From Alligator mississippiensis (Eukaryota > Chordata > Crocodylia > Alligatoridae): a stretch of DNA of 64,000 nucleotides. The notes under the pieces were generated by a model. It was given only the letters and a program-made list of their open reading frames with translations. It was not told the origin of the DNA and made no database searches. Both the position numbers and the translations under genes were made by a program. The stretch lies in assembly GCF_030867095.1 (NCBI RefSeq), contig NC_081824.1:175034933-175098932 (forward strand), in the 5' to 3' direction. Of the stretch, positions 33,791-45,984 are shown piece by piece (the first letter of the stretch is position 1; each line of letters begins with the position of its first letter).

Positions 33791-34918
33791 GAGGACATCC
33801 TAGGACACATCCTGCCCACCAGAACCCCTGGCCCAGTCCCTGCCCTGGACCTATCACCACCCTCCTGGGCCCAGTCCCAACACTCTCCCTCACACCATGC
33901 AGCCAAAGATCGGCCCTGCATGAGACCACCACCCACTGGAGTCACCACAGCCCCTGGACCCGCAGGGGAACATCCAGGGGCTGGGGTGCTGGGCACCTGC
34001 CCTGGAGCTCTACCCCCTAGCCCCCCACTCCCCTCCCAGCCTCCCACTCTGGGCTTGAGCAGCCAAAATACTGTAAATAGTTTTAAATATGTATATAGTT
34101 TGCCTCATGTATATAGTTTGTCTCCTGTATATAGTTTGCCTCTTGTAAGCAGCTTGCCTTTTGTTGGTGGGTGGGGAGGGTCCTGAAGGGGCACTATTTG
34201 TTTATAGGGGAGGGATGGGGGTGAGGGTTGTGAAGGCAATAACTTTTTTTTATTTCACCCATGTGCGTGTCCTGAAAGTGGTGCTGGGGGTGGATGAGGG
34301 GTATGGGGTATGGGTGGTGGGGCAGGTGGGCTGGAGCAGGGAGTGCAGGAGGAGGAGGTTGGGCAGGGCCTCCTGCAGCCAGTGTGCCCTGGCCCCCGTT
34401 GGTGGGTGCATGGCTTTCCTGGGGCCTGGGTGGGGAGGGCATGCTGGGGCCAGCAGGGCCAGCATCATGACCAGCAGCATTGCAAGGTGCTGGTCATTGC
34501 TGGCAGGGGCCGAGCTGGAACAGCGGGGCTCTGGGTACCACTGGCAGGGGCAGAGGTAGCACTGGCATGGGGAAGCAGGGTGGCAGGGAGGGAGGTGCCA
34601 CATGCTGCCCTGTGCTGGGCAAGTGGCTCCTGAGCAGGGAAGGGGCTGGCTAGGGATCAGAGCTTCCAAGATGTCAGCCAGGTGTTGATGGCTGACTCTG
34701 GCTTCAACATGGCTGCCAAGTGCTGGCAGCCATTTGGCCAGAGGCTGGAGCTCCCCCCAGTGGCCATAGGGGCACATGGCAGGACTGGAGGGACTTCGGA
34801 CTATCTTTAGTCCCAAGTCTCTGCAAGTGTAGACACCTGCCAAAAATCGCTTAATGTGCATTAGCTTAGTGTGCATTAAATTAAGTTGTGCTTATTTGCA
34901 CATGTAAAGGTGCCCATT

Positions 34919-35505
34919 GTGTATTTTACCTCACGAGTGCAGCACTAAAACATGCTGAGTTCCCTTGCAAACCCTTTCTGGGAATGAGTTCACAGGTTAC
35001 TTGTCTCTCCTCCAAGATTTATCTCTACATAGAAGCAAGAGACAGGATGCAGAGAGCAGAAGGGCAGGAAATCGGGGATAAAGTATGGTAGTATTGTCAC
35101 TGGCAGACCTCTTGTACTCAAGGTCTACAGTACAGGGGTTAAAATCAAACCAACTGAGGAAATGAGCAGGCTTAACATCTAGCAAGGACAGGGTCCACCT
35201 CAGGCCCTGCAGTTCAATAGAATTTCTGAGATCTGGCTAATTAGCTACTTGAATCAAACTTGCAGTTTTGCGACATAGATCAAAGGTTGGCATTCTTTCA
35301 CTAACAGAGGGCCACATTAACACAATTCAGTCATGAAGTGGGCTAGAATCAGCAGCTGTTAGATACTCTGTTACTAGATAGCACATTGTTACTCAGAACT
35401 TACTAACATTGCTAAACTTCTGTGACAAAAATCTTATTTTTGGCATTGTTGGTTGGCCAGATAAAATCTTTTTGAAGGCTGGCTCCAGCCCGTGGACTGT
35501 AGAGC
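34919..35505. other. Unassigned non-coding stretch
   Basis: No gene or repeat recognised. Confidence 0.4.
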
Positions 35506-35760
35506 TACTTATACACGTGCTGGTTCACATTCTATTTAGAATACAACAAAGCAGACTCAATTAATCAAACCATGGGTTTAATCGAGCCAAATATTCAAGT
35601 CTGTTGCACATTCTAATTAAAACACTCCAGTATGGGATAATGCATCCCATGGCCATTTTTAAACCCGCAGTGACTTAATGCATGTGATGGTGAGGCATTT
35701 TAATTAGAACAACTCTCCGGGAACTGCTCTAATTAAAACATCCCCCTCCCCCCCGCACCT
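35506..35760. mobile_element. Relative of the foldback element at 26982-27252, right end lost
   Basis: The left end GCTACTTATACACGTGCTGG resembles the TATACACATGCT-type end of the 26982-27252 element. The segment GAGGCATTTTAATTAGAACA through AATTAAAACATCCCCC matches that element's right half. The central hairpin is reduced and the right terminus is not clear. Confidence 0.5.
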
Positions 35761-35859
35761 CCCAGAACTTGGATAGGCAGACTGTTGCCCACCTCCATTG
35801 CAGCTTGTCAGTAGGTTTGGGCTTGATGGTGACCATAAGTCAGTTCTATCAGTACAGAC

Positions 35860-36198
35860 CAGTGGTGTCTGGCATTTGGGCCCCACAGGCTGGATGAGTA
35901 GTCTGGGGTCAGCCCACAAGCTGGATCCAGTCCCTGGGTCTGATCCAGTGCACAGAGTTGGGGCCCAATCTGGCACATGTGGCCAAGGCCCCACATGCCC
36001 ATGGTCTCAGCACTGCACACTAGACCATGTCATCTGTCCCGAAGGGCTTGGAAATTTAGCTGCAGCGGAGCAGTGGCAATGCTAATTGTCACTGTTCCCT
36101 GGTTACCAAATTTCCAGACCTGTGGAGAACCTTGAGGGCAGGATGACATAGTTTTGCAGGCTGGATCTGATCCATTGGGCAGGAGTTGAGCACCACTG
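35860..36198. mobile_element. hAT-like short DNA transposon, 339 bp
   Basis: The left end CAGTGGTGTCTGGCATT pairs with the right end, whose reverse complement is CAGTGGTGCTCAACTCC. The flanking octamers GTACAGAC (35852-35859) and GTATAGAC (36199-36206) match at 7 of 8. CAGTGGTG termini with 8-bp duplications are typical of hAT elements. The interior mentions GGCTGGATC-type motifs several times and has no coding capacity. The flanking DNA (to about 36360, ending in TGTAGACAAGGCCTA) looks like another short repeat that this element entered. Confidence 0.75.
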
Positions 36199-36206
36199 GT
36201 ATAGAC

Positions 36207-38468
36207 ATTTTGCCATAGGTCTTGGCAGTAGCGGAACAAATGGTGGTGAGGAGGTCACCAGAAGTAGTGGAGCTTTATACCGGCATAGCACATTTTCTTT
36301 AGGGGTTCAACAACTGTTATCTACACTGCTGAGAATGTCTGTAATGTAGACAAGGCCTAGGAATGTTTCATGTATATCTAAAGCTGGCTTTAAAAGGTTC
36401 ATATTTACAGCTACTAGATCACCAGTTTTTAAGTTATGGTCTGTGGGCCCCTGAAAAGAATTCATTGCAGTTTCTTGGAGGACCACCAAATGCTGGGATC
36501 CCTGCTTTTTTTAATGAGAAAAATGGTTCTCAGGTTCCCAAATTTTGAGTAGTGTTGTTCTGCTTCAGAAGCTTGGAAATTTAACAGAAACGTCTCATCT
36601 CTCTCTCATCTTTTTAACAAAATATTTCAAAGCAAAAAGTCTCTTTTTGATTCCTTTAGAATCAAATTGAAACCTTTTTTTTTTTTTGGTTTAAAGTTTT
36701 AAGATGTTTTTCCTAATTCTTTTTTTCTCTCTCTTTTTTCTCTCCCCTTTTCTGTTGGGGAAAAAAAAGAAAATAAAAAATATGCAAAACAAACAAAAAA
36801 CAGTATCAATTTGATTCCATTAGTTGCATTAAGAAAAAGGGAAACTTCCTTCAAAACCCAGTACCCTTTTTTTCCCCACAGGAAAAGATTTCCACTTTTT
36901 GACCAGCCCAATAACAACATTAATCAGTACAAGAGCAAGCACTTAAGAAACATTGATTAGGCAGACTGGAAAGATAAAACTTAAAAATCTCTTTGAACAA
37001 AAACCATGGCTAAGCCAGAGCCCATGGAAATTCTTAGATGTCTCTTAAGAGGCCTCAGATTCCCCCTCCAACCAACCCACTGCTCCTTCATTCCCACAAA
37101 TAGGTAATATATTCCCTAGGTTCTACTTTACACAGAAGGTCTTGTTGGAAAACAAGGGAAAAATGGCAGCTCTTGCTGAGGCAGATGCCAGCACCCTTTC
37201 AAGCTAGGAAGCTAGCGAAAGAGTGGCAAGTATTTTTAGAAAGTCTTTTGAAAGTCACCTTTTGATAGAGGTTCTGTAGTAAATATTCATGTCAGAAAGC
37301 AGACACTGCTGCCTTCCTCTAGTGCTCTCCAGAAGTGCCTTTATTAAAAAGCCTTTGTACTATTTGGTAGTTAAGAGCTTAACATTTCCTTCCCAGACTT
37401 ATTTGCATATAGCATTAAAATGGGGTTGCTTCATGCCCTGGCTGATATATGGGAATGCACTGTGTGTATTTACCTTTTTTTAAAAAGAAATTGCTAATGC
37501 ATTCCAATAATAATAACCCAAAAATCTTCCAAGCTATTATAGTAATGGTGTTGAGCTAATTGCTTGCATTTGCACTCAAATATGGTACTTCCCTCTCTGA
37601 CTCATTTCCATTTTTATGCAGATAAGCTTTAATTAGCTGGCTTGCTAGACTTCTAACTCCCAACTATTTTAACTCCCAGTTCCATAGACTTCAATGAGAC
37701 CACTCATGGAGTAATGCAGTACTCAACATTAAGTACAGTTTGCAGGATCCATCCTACAATGGACAGCCTATATTGGGAAATAAAGCACATGTGCAATGAC
37801 TGAAAAGATACCCTTCAAACAATGCACTAGGGCCTAGTGACTCTTCAGGCTACAGGCCCATAGTTCTCTCACCTATCACATGAAGACATTTGAAAACCTG
37901 AAGTGGATTTTTTATGATGCTATCACTTTGCCAGCTCAACATGCAAGAATAGATGTCTCTAGTTGTGATATTATAGGCCAGATTTTCCGAAGAGGCCCAA
38001 ACTATACCAAGTATGAGTCAGAAAGGGTACAAAGTATCTTTAAACCCCCTCAGCCCCCTCAGCCCTGAGGCCACTGGGTCCCTAGAGCAAGTTAAGACTG
38101 GTATATATTATCCTGGCCCACAGAGAGGTGAGTCAAATGGTTTCTCACGTGGATGAGGCAACTCTCCAGCCTGATGGGATTTGTGGTTAACAACAATCCC
38201 ATGTTAATAATGACAAGGCAGGGTTATTTCTTCAGCACCAAAGCAAAATCAGGTTAGCTGAGAGCTACATCTTGGAACCACCACCAAATAGCCAGCCAAT
38301 GAGCTTATTATCTGTCTGTTTCTGGTCATGGATTGTTGCATTTTCAGAAGGAACATGAGGGTTACAGGAGGTTGTCTATTGACTAAACCCTGGAAAGCTA
38401 TCGCCATTCATAGCACAGTGATGCAGGCATGAGAAAATGAGAATTGAGAGCCATGGACCTTGAACATA
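36207..38468. other. Unassigned non-coding stretch
   Basis: No gene recognised. 36207-36360 resembles a short DNA-transposon end (ATCTACACTGC ... TGTAGACAAGGCC). 36660-36800 is T- and A-run rich low-complexity sequence. The rest shows nothing I can assign. Confidence 0.4.
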
Positions 38469-39046
38469 TGGACAGCACTATCTTCTCGTGGATAGGTAAG
38501 ATTTAAAAACACTCAAGTCATAAAAAAGCCACCTATTTGTATATACTGTTCTGTGGATGAGAGTTTGAATGGTGCCTTATGAGTGCCTAGAGCAGGATGT
38601 ATACTGGGGAACCCAATGCAGAATAAGAGATGTCACCATGACTGACTCCTGATTATTTGTGCCTGTGGGAAAAGTGGGCTGGAAAGAGGGCACAAAGAGA
38701 ATAGAAAGATTCTGCTCCTTACAGAATCTCCAGGGGCATTTTCCCTTTTTCCACTAGTAGTTTGGCCATGTGGGGCTTCAAGTTTGTAAAGTGAGGGCTT
38801 CTGAAGCACTTTCAATATATCAATATGGGCAGATTTTTGCATCTGCCCACAGGTTAAATAATCAGGAGTCAGTCATGGTGACATCTCTTATTCTGCATTG
38901 GGTTCCCCAGTATACATCCTGCTCTAGGCACTCATAAGGCACCATTCAAACTCTCATCCACAAAAACAGTAGATACAAATAGGTGGCTTTTTTATGACTT
39001 GAGTGTGTTTAAATCTTACCTATCCATGAAAAGATAGTGCTGTCCA
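38469..39046. repeat. Long inverted repeat: 200-bp arms, 177-bp spacer
   Basis: The left arm 38469-38668 and the right arm 38846-39046 are reverse complements with only about half a dozen differences and one or two indels, clustered at the outer part and at the spacer edge. For example, TTCTCGTGGATAGG at 38483 pairs with the complement of CCTATCCATGAAAA at 39019. The stretch from the GGATGAGAGTTTGAATGG motif to GACTCCTGATTATTT is identical. Weaker similarity may extend a few tens of bases further out (CTTGAA, GCCAT). The spacer 38669-38845 is unique. No coding capacity. Confidence 0.9.
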
Positions 39047-40755
39047 TCACAGTTTTCAAGATGGCTAGGAAAATGTTCTACCATAGCCCTATTCAGCAAA
39101 CTGTGACCACCTTTCCTCAACATTGTCAGTGGTATTGGGAACAGTAAATGAAGCCCTATCTGCGCCAGAAACATCTGTGTCATGGAGATCTGGTGGTTGT
39201 GTCCTAGGAGGTCTCAGAATTCAGAAACGGAGACTTAGTGCTAGGGAAGGTAACAGAACTTAAATGACTACATTTACACCGCATAGGCATCAGTGCAGTA
39301 CTGAACCAACTCCCAGAGTTCTCTATCCAAACTGGGATCAATGTCAAACCTGAAATGTATCATCTATGAACTATAATCCTGTCTTTGGTCATTCTAAAGT
39401 CCTCATGAGTAGCCTGGAGAGGAATATTCCCAGGGTATGTTATGGGTTATAATAGTCCCCCATATAATTAGAAGAAACTGGTTTTCTGTTCCATCCCCTT
39501 TCCCTCTTGTGTTTTAATTGTTTTCAGCCTGTCACTCAGCTATCCAAGACAGGTTCACTTGCTGGTTTCATTCTGCTGCATAATCTTCCTCTGATTCACA
39601 ACCCAACAGGCTTAGCACCTCCTACTTTTCCAAGCACATATGGACACATACACACACACAAAGATGTGAACATGCATATACTTACACAGACAACCTATAG
39701 TGATCTTTCTTCTACTCTCAAGAAAAACAACCAATCTGTGTGAGGTTTGGGCAAATGATGCTCACCCCTTACTTTCTCTTTCTATTTATAGCAAACCCTT
39801 CAGTCTTTACCCAGGCAAAGCATCCACAGATGTTCTCCAGAACTTTCATCAGCAAGCTGCAATGACCACCTATATAGTGGGGCTAAACTACATGACATTG
39901 CCCCTTTCAAAAAAACTTAGCTATAGTTATGCCTTTTAGGAGGTTATATTGCTATCTATGCAGGAATAAGCTGTGATTCTTGTTTCCCCCAACTGTTGCA
40001 CCAGCTGGGGTCAAAATTAAATTAATATCTCCCAGATTTGCATTCGCAGTATGGAGTTCACCATTCCATGTCTCTTAAATATATCTGTCAGTTTCCATCA
40101 TACAAAAGGGCCTTCACTAGAGCAGCGGCCCCGACATTTGTAAATTAGCTTCCCTTTTTGGTGTTGAAATGAAAAGAGACATCTAATTTGTGAGCGAAAA
40201 CGTGTGTCATTTCTTAGGGAGGTCCAGACACACAAAATACAATTAACATCTCTGAAGAATATCATGCAGGGGATTCAACAGCAGCTGATGAGTAAAATGA
40301 AATGAAAACAAATAAAATCAGTTGTTCTAATACCGCAACTCAAGTGGCAAGTGTAATCTTCTCCTTTTATCTTTGGTTGGAATTGCTTTCCCGCAACAGC
40401 TTTCGTTATGAAAATGTGGCATTTCTCAGCACCAGAATATTAAGGCAACACATGCCCACAGGGGTCCAGATCATTTTAACAAGGAACAAACAATACAGAA
40501 TACAGCTTTTATGTTTTTTTCCAAGCTAACACCTGCTTTGCAGCAAATGAACTATTGTAATGATAAGCATCACAAGTTGCACATATTTGGGCTGGGATGC
40601 ATTGCAATGGCATCTTTTCCCTTCTTCCAACCCAAGAGGAATCTTCCTGCCAATGCTAGCTGTTAGAACCTCAAAACTTCTGGTGAAGGGGGGTGAGCAG
40701 AATCTGGTTTTTGTGGAGATGTCCAACTTGCAGAATGATCCTGAACTCTGTGGCT
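39047..40755. other. Unassigned non-coding stretch
   Basis: No gene or repeat recognised apart from a short CA run near 39648-39660. Confidence 0.4.
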
Positions 40756-41257
40756 AGGGACATAAATTATACATAAACAAGTATAAGTGATTGGAAACTG
40801 GTTCAAATCTGTAACACAACAGAAGTTCAGCGCACATAAACCATTTTCAAAATGTCTGAAACTGGTTTAAGATAAACATGGTTAAATGTAATATTAGACT
40901 TAACTGATTTAGGTTAAGTCAGTTTATTGAACTTCTGTCCCAGATCCCCTTCAGATTCAAGTTAACTCACAGTACCCCAGCATCCCAGGATGCTTTGCAC
41001 CTCCCCTCAAGCCCCCTCCCCCTTGCAGGGTGGGCAAGCTAGCCTTGGTCTAGGCTGTCTGCTCCAGCTGAGCAGGGAGGCATGCTCTAGTGCCCTCTGG
41101 CTTCTGGCCTGAGCCACAGCAGGTATGTGGCTGCATTTCCAGAATCAAAAGTGAATATCTATTCGCTTGCTTGCCTGTTCAATCTATGCAGGTTAGAGTA
41201 ACCTGCAAAGATTGAATCAATTCAGGGTCCGGCTTTTTGACCATCTGTATTTAGCCT
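40756..41257. mobile_element. Three-copy repeat family, copy 2 (502 bp)
   Basis: It starts AGGGACATAAATTATACATAA and ends CTGTATTTAGCCT. It shares the left 200 bp (TGATTGGAAACTGGTTC, CAACAGAAGTTCAG), the CCCAGCATCCCAGGATGCTTTGC segment and the right end (GAATCAATTC...GGCTTTTTGACC) with copy 3. It is the shortest copy, lacking most of the middle. Confidence 0.7.
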
Positions 41258-42310
41258 GTGTGGGACTGTAAGGTCTTCTAAGCCTGAGTATATTCCTTGG
41301 TACTTTCCTTGGGCAGAGTGAGTAGATAGAGTTGCTCAGACTCCATGGTGATAAATCCTGGTATGAGGGACCAAACACAAAAGAGAGAAGGTAAACCGGG
41401 GAGAACATATGATATGGATCCATTGGTGAGGAAGAATTGTACAGATTTGTAAAGAAAAGTTTGTTAACACTTTCCAGCCTTTTTCAGCTGTGTTTCTCCA
41501 ACCACTTTACAGAAGAAAGGAAGTATCTTTAGCTCTTATTCATAATTGAAGTACTGAGAGCTTAAGTGATTTGTCCAATGTCACATACTAGCCAGTGGCA
41601 GAACTAGGAAAAGCTCCTAGCCCCAGCCCCTTTAGAAGATCAACCAGAGCACACTGGGGGCCACCACTCCAGAGCTGCACACCAGAGCTGCCAGTCAACC
41701 TGCCTCAAAAGGTGAGATGAATAGTTACATGCAGTATTCTCTGCTGGTTTGTCCAGCCAAGTTTTAAATACCTCTACTAAATATTGAATGAAGGGTGCCC
41801 CAGTCTGAATATATACTTGCAGTGGAGGCTTCCTGAGTCCTGATTTATTCTCAGTCTGTTTAGTAGCAGACAGGCATGCATGATTGTTGTGGAGAAGGAA
41901 TGCAATCGCCTATGAATAGTTTAATGCAGCTTACTTATTGAGATAGCCAGTGTAAGTTATATTCAGTTCTGTTGAACCTTCACAATATGCCTATAATGCT
42001 TGAATTCAATGGAGATTGTCCAGAAGTCAACACTGCTGCCCCCCTGGATATGGTCACCCAGGGTTGTATATGAAATACAATAGGGAAAATTGTTAGCTTT
42101 GAGAATCCTGGTTACTTTCTTCTAACAGCAGCAACCCTTGTTTTGCCAAAGCTGGGAGTTACCTAATCAAAAAGTTACAGGCAACTGGGAGCTGCAGGGT
42201 CTGGACATAAGTCAGACCTTTTTAAAGTAAGTCATGGTGAATATCCAGGGGACTGCAACTAGCCAGGTAGTCTCAAGTAATTCCATCCTAATCCAGCAGA
42301 CAGATAGACT
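41258..42310. other. Unassigned non-coding stretch between two copies of the same family
   Basis: No gene or repeat recognised. Confidence 0.4.
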
Positions 42311-43064
42311 AGGGACAGAAGTTACACATAAAATGGTTTAAGTGATCAGAAACTGGTTTAAACCTGTAACAGAACAGAAGTTCAGTGCACATAAACTGGT
42401 ATCAAAATGGCTGAAACAGGTTTAAGAGAAACCTGGTTGAATGTAGCATCAGACTTAACTGATTTGAGTCAAACTGGTTTATGAAACTTCTGTCCCAGAC
42501 TCCTTCCTGGTTCAAGTTTAATTACAGTCCCCCAGCATCCTAGCATACTTTCCAGCCCTGGGCTGTGCTGTGCTGCCTGCTCCAGCAGAGAAGGGTTGTG
42601 GTGGGGGGAGGCAGTGACTGCCCCCACTAGGCAAGCCCCTGCTGGGGTGTTGGCCCAGGAAGGGGGATTAAACTTCCCTTCCCCTGAGTACAGAGCTGCC
42701 CTGCCCTGTAAAAACTTACTGCTGGCTATGACTGTGGATTACATATCCCAGATGCAACTGGAAGCAGGGAGAGGAAGTGATGAGCAACTCTGCTGCTATG
42801 ATTGTAGACTGCAAATCCCAGAGACCTTGGGGGCAGCAGGAAGAGAAAGTAAACACATAGCCCATGCTGGTTATGTGCCAGAGAGCTGTGCTTTAGTGCC
42901 CCTCAGCTTCTGGCTGGAGCCACTGCAGGTATGTGATTGCATATCCTCAGTCAAAAGTGAATGTATGTCCAGCTGTTTTTCAGTTTAATCTCTGCAGTTT
43001 AGACTAACCTTCAAAGACTGAATCGATTCATCCTCAGGCTTTTTGACGGTTTGCACTTAGCCCT
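42311..43064. mobile_element. Three-copy repeat family, copy 3 (754 bp)
   Basis: It starts AGGGACAGAAGTTACACATAA and ends GCACTTAGCCCT. The left 185 bp is itself palindromic: GGGACAGAAGTTACACATAAA at the start against TTTATGAAACTTCTGTCCC near 42478-42497. The middle contains a duplicated CAGATGCAACTGG/CAAATCCCAGAG-type unit of about 70-80 bp (42718-42860) absent from copy 2. Same orientation as copies 1 and 2. Confidence 0.7.
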
Positions 43065-43278
43065 AAAGGCCTAAAACCCGGGCCTGCTGTGAGACCAGGA
43101 AGGGTCAGAAGTACAGTTAACCTGGAAATTTTGATAGGATCAGCATCATAAAAACAACTGTCATTGTGTACCTGGTGGTCATCAGTCTATACAGAGACAC
43201 TAGGGGCTGAATGAACCTAGGATTGATCTTTCTTTGAGGTTAGCATTAAGTCCCAGGAGCTTGTGTGTCAGTCAATAC

Positions 43279-43389
43279 AGCTTAGCAATAGGTAAGACAC
43301 TAAAAGAGACAACCAGGTCTGGGCTGGAGAGTTAGGAAATCAAGGGATGGGGGTCATAAGAATGAATGGTGACAAGCTAACTTCAATTA
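43279..43389 (+). repeat. Dispersed repeat of about 110 bp, copy 1
   Basis: It shares AGCTTAGCAAYAGGTAA, GGTCTGGGCT-GAGAGT, ATCAAGRGATGGGGG and AGAATGAATGGTGAC in the same order as 45874-45984, in direct orientation 2.6 kb apart. The family is unknown. Confidence 0.7.
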
Positions 43390-45873
43390 AGTGGTGGGGT
43401 TCACATAGGATTTGAAATACTATGCATCTCGTGCCTGGAATGAGTTTAGCCTGACCAGAGGAAGTATGTAATGAATGGACCAGTATATGTTATATCTCAC
43501 CCCTTCCATACCCCAGAGCACATCTCTGTTACAAAACCTGGTTCCTTCACTCAACTGATATCAATGCTCCTGCTTTTAGCTCTGGAGATTCCCAATTCAA
43601 TCCCTGGCATTCGACAGCATGATAGACATTACACACTGCAGGTGCCAGTGTTCTGCTCACTCCCTAGAGAATGAACAATGGATTTCAGTCTGCAGAGCTT
43701 CCAATACAGGTTCCTTCGATATCACTGAGTTCACTTATACAAACAAAAATAAAGCTGGAAGGAGGCTGGCTTCAGTTTAAGATTTAGAGTTCAGAATGGA
43801 CTATTGATGCGGCTTTGTGCTAGGTAGTAAATCTATATGCACCTTCCTTGGAAACCAAGTGGAGACCTTGAAGAGGATGGAAGAAGAAAAAGGATTCTGC
43901 ATTCATCTACACAGAGACCAGAAGAGGAAAGAAAGCTCTGCAGGACCTGACACTGACAAGACCAAAAAGAAATACAAATGTCACTGAGCAAGAATAGACC
44001 CTGTGAAATGATTTCTTTGCCTTTTGATCATTTTAATTTCCTTGAGGAATTCGGATGTGTTTGAAGGAGCTGAGATTGAAAATGCAGAGGAAAACAATAT
44101 TTTTTGCCATTTTTCTTTGTGTTTTTCCATTCCCAGACTGCTTGGAATGAAACCAAGATGCCTCCATTCCCCCACTTGACAAAGTTCTCATTTTCAGACT
44201 TTCCAAAGACAGACTTCAGGGTTGTTATATGCACACACACGCACACTGACAAGGAAGATGGAACAATAGAATCCAGTGCTGTTAAATGACATATAGAAGA
44301 AAACTGTATCTCTTCTTCTCCCCTCTCCCCTGCTTAAGGTGAGGAACTCATAACTCCTGTTTGGACATAGCACATGGGCAAACCCCTGTTTTACTTAACT
44401 CCTAAAAGAATCATTATCACCCACTCAAATCCTGTTTCAGGATCACATAGCAAAACTTAAAATGGGAAGAGGGAGACTTCCCATTAAAAACTGGCAAACA
44501 GTGGCTTCTCACAAGGAAAGTGGAAGAGTTTTTGGTAAAATAACAGCTTTTATCTGAAAAATGAATCCATTTTAGTGTGCCATGAAGCTGTTTGCAGAAG
44601 CTCTTTGCTGCTCCCTAATTGGATATATCTAAAAAAACCAAAATCACATTCATCTCAAGTGGAAGGTGTTTTCTTTAATGAAGAGCAGCTATCTGCAGAC
44701 AAATAAATATGCTTCCATTCAGCTCACGTTCCAGTTTTGTCCCTCTTGTTTACCAGGGACCACCATCTACCCAGTGCCCAGAGACATCCAGTGACTGAAT
44801 AATTGACTGAAAGTAAACATGACAAATGTTTAACACATTCTCTTTTGGCATCCATGTGTGTAGATTTGGTTTGATGAAAAATGACCAGATTAGATAGTGA
44901 AATCCTCTTTATCTCCAGAGAAACAGGAGCAATCTGACAAATGTAAGTTACCAGAGAAACACAGATTGCACCAACAAATGTGCCTCAATGCTTTGGAGGG
45001 AGTAGGGTCTTCAGTTTCCATTCAGTCCTTGGCTACTCTCTAGAGGCTGCCAACAAGGGAGCCAATTAGTACTAATGATGACAGTGGTGATTTAGGGATC
45101 TGGACAACTCCGTGTAAGGAAATGATGGGTGCTGTCAAATCAGTGAAATGTAAAATCATCCATATAGCAGTGCGCGCCTGCTAACTAGTTAGAGACACTC
45201 GGGTGTCCAGAAATAAGTAATACTATTCTTACTACCTAAATCTATCACAATAAGTATTTCTAATTATATCTATCCTTGTTGCATAATGCCCTGATTCAGC
45301 AAAGAACTTTAGCACATGCACAGTCCCCTTGAAATATATGAGAATTCTTCCATGTTCTTAATTGCTTTGTTGGATTAAGGCCAAATAGTATTAAATAAAA
45401 TCCATATATTGTGATATCCCCCAAACTTTCCTGGACAGAATCCCACCAACTGCTAGAAGAGACCTGGGTTCCTCTTGCTATTGTAAGTGCTATCAATATT
45501 TAGCAGCTGGGTATCATGACAAACAGACAGATATTTGATTCAAATTGTGATGCTTCCTTAAATCACTTTGAATCTTTAGAATGCCTTACAAAGCTGTATC
45601 AGGATCTGGGTGGGGGTGGAAATCACAAGCTGTATTATGATTTTCTATTTCCTAAAAGAAAATTTCCATCTTTTTTTTTTCTCTCTCTCTCTTTTCTTCT
45701 GTACCTATCTCTCTTTTCACTATTTTAATCCTTACTCCATGATTATAGCTTTTAGTAGAATCTCAAACACTTTTTAGTTAAGCTATTGTACAGCAGAAAT
45801 GAAGGTCTCCCTTTAATGACACTTAATGAGGGTGTAAGGAAGGGAGAGGAAAGCCATAGTATATGTTCATTTA

Positions 45874-45984
45874 AGCTTAGCAACAGGTAAAATGCTAGAA
45901 AGCAACAACCAAGGTCTGGGCTAGAGAGTCACAAGATCAAGAGATGGGGGCAGAAGAATGAATGGTGACTGACTTAACTTTATC
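45874..45984 (+). repeat. Dispersed repeat of about 110 bp, copy 2
   Basis: Diverged direct copy of 43279-43389. The similarity stops at both ends, so this is a small interspersed element or a piece of one. Confidence 0.7.

Larger units (their letters stand above)
30511..34915. mobile_element. 4.4-kb DNA transposon-like element with inverted ends, possibly Harbinger-type
   Basis: The left end GGGCGCATCTACATGAGACA aligns with the reverse complement of the right end GGGCACCTTTACATG, and both subterminal zones share the motif TTAATGTGCATTAGC...TTAATTTAATGCACA, inverted. The flanks are ATT (30508-30510) and ATT (34916-34918). A second inverted TGTAGACA-type motif lies inside each end (30691 and 34819). 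The interior holds CA microsatellites, a tandem duplication (31481-31696) and a GC-rich zone (32720-34070) with a damaged coding segment. No DDE transposase was recognised. The 3-bp duplication and end type suggest PIF/Harbinger. A smaller element at 30511-30702 is an alternative reading, but it lacks matching flanks. Confidence 0.45.

Noticed and set aside
32837..34020. Long overlapping open frames on both strands in the GC-rich interior of the 4.4-kb element
   Set aside because: Most are Pro/Gly/Ala-rich and mirror each other on opposite strands, as expected from high GC with few stop codons. Only the coiled-coil frame at 33464-33643 and a Trp-rich stretch near 32919-33060 were kept.
34250..34876. 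208-codon minus-strand frame that could be a transposase N-terminus
   Set aside because: A Leu-rich stretch near its middle is suggestive, but no DDE residues or helix-turn-helix motif follow, and the frame crosses into the terminal repeat of the element.
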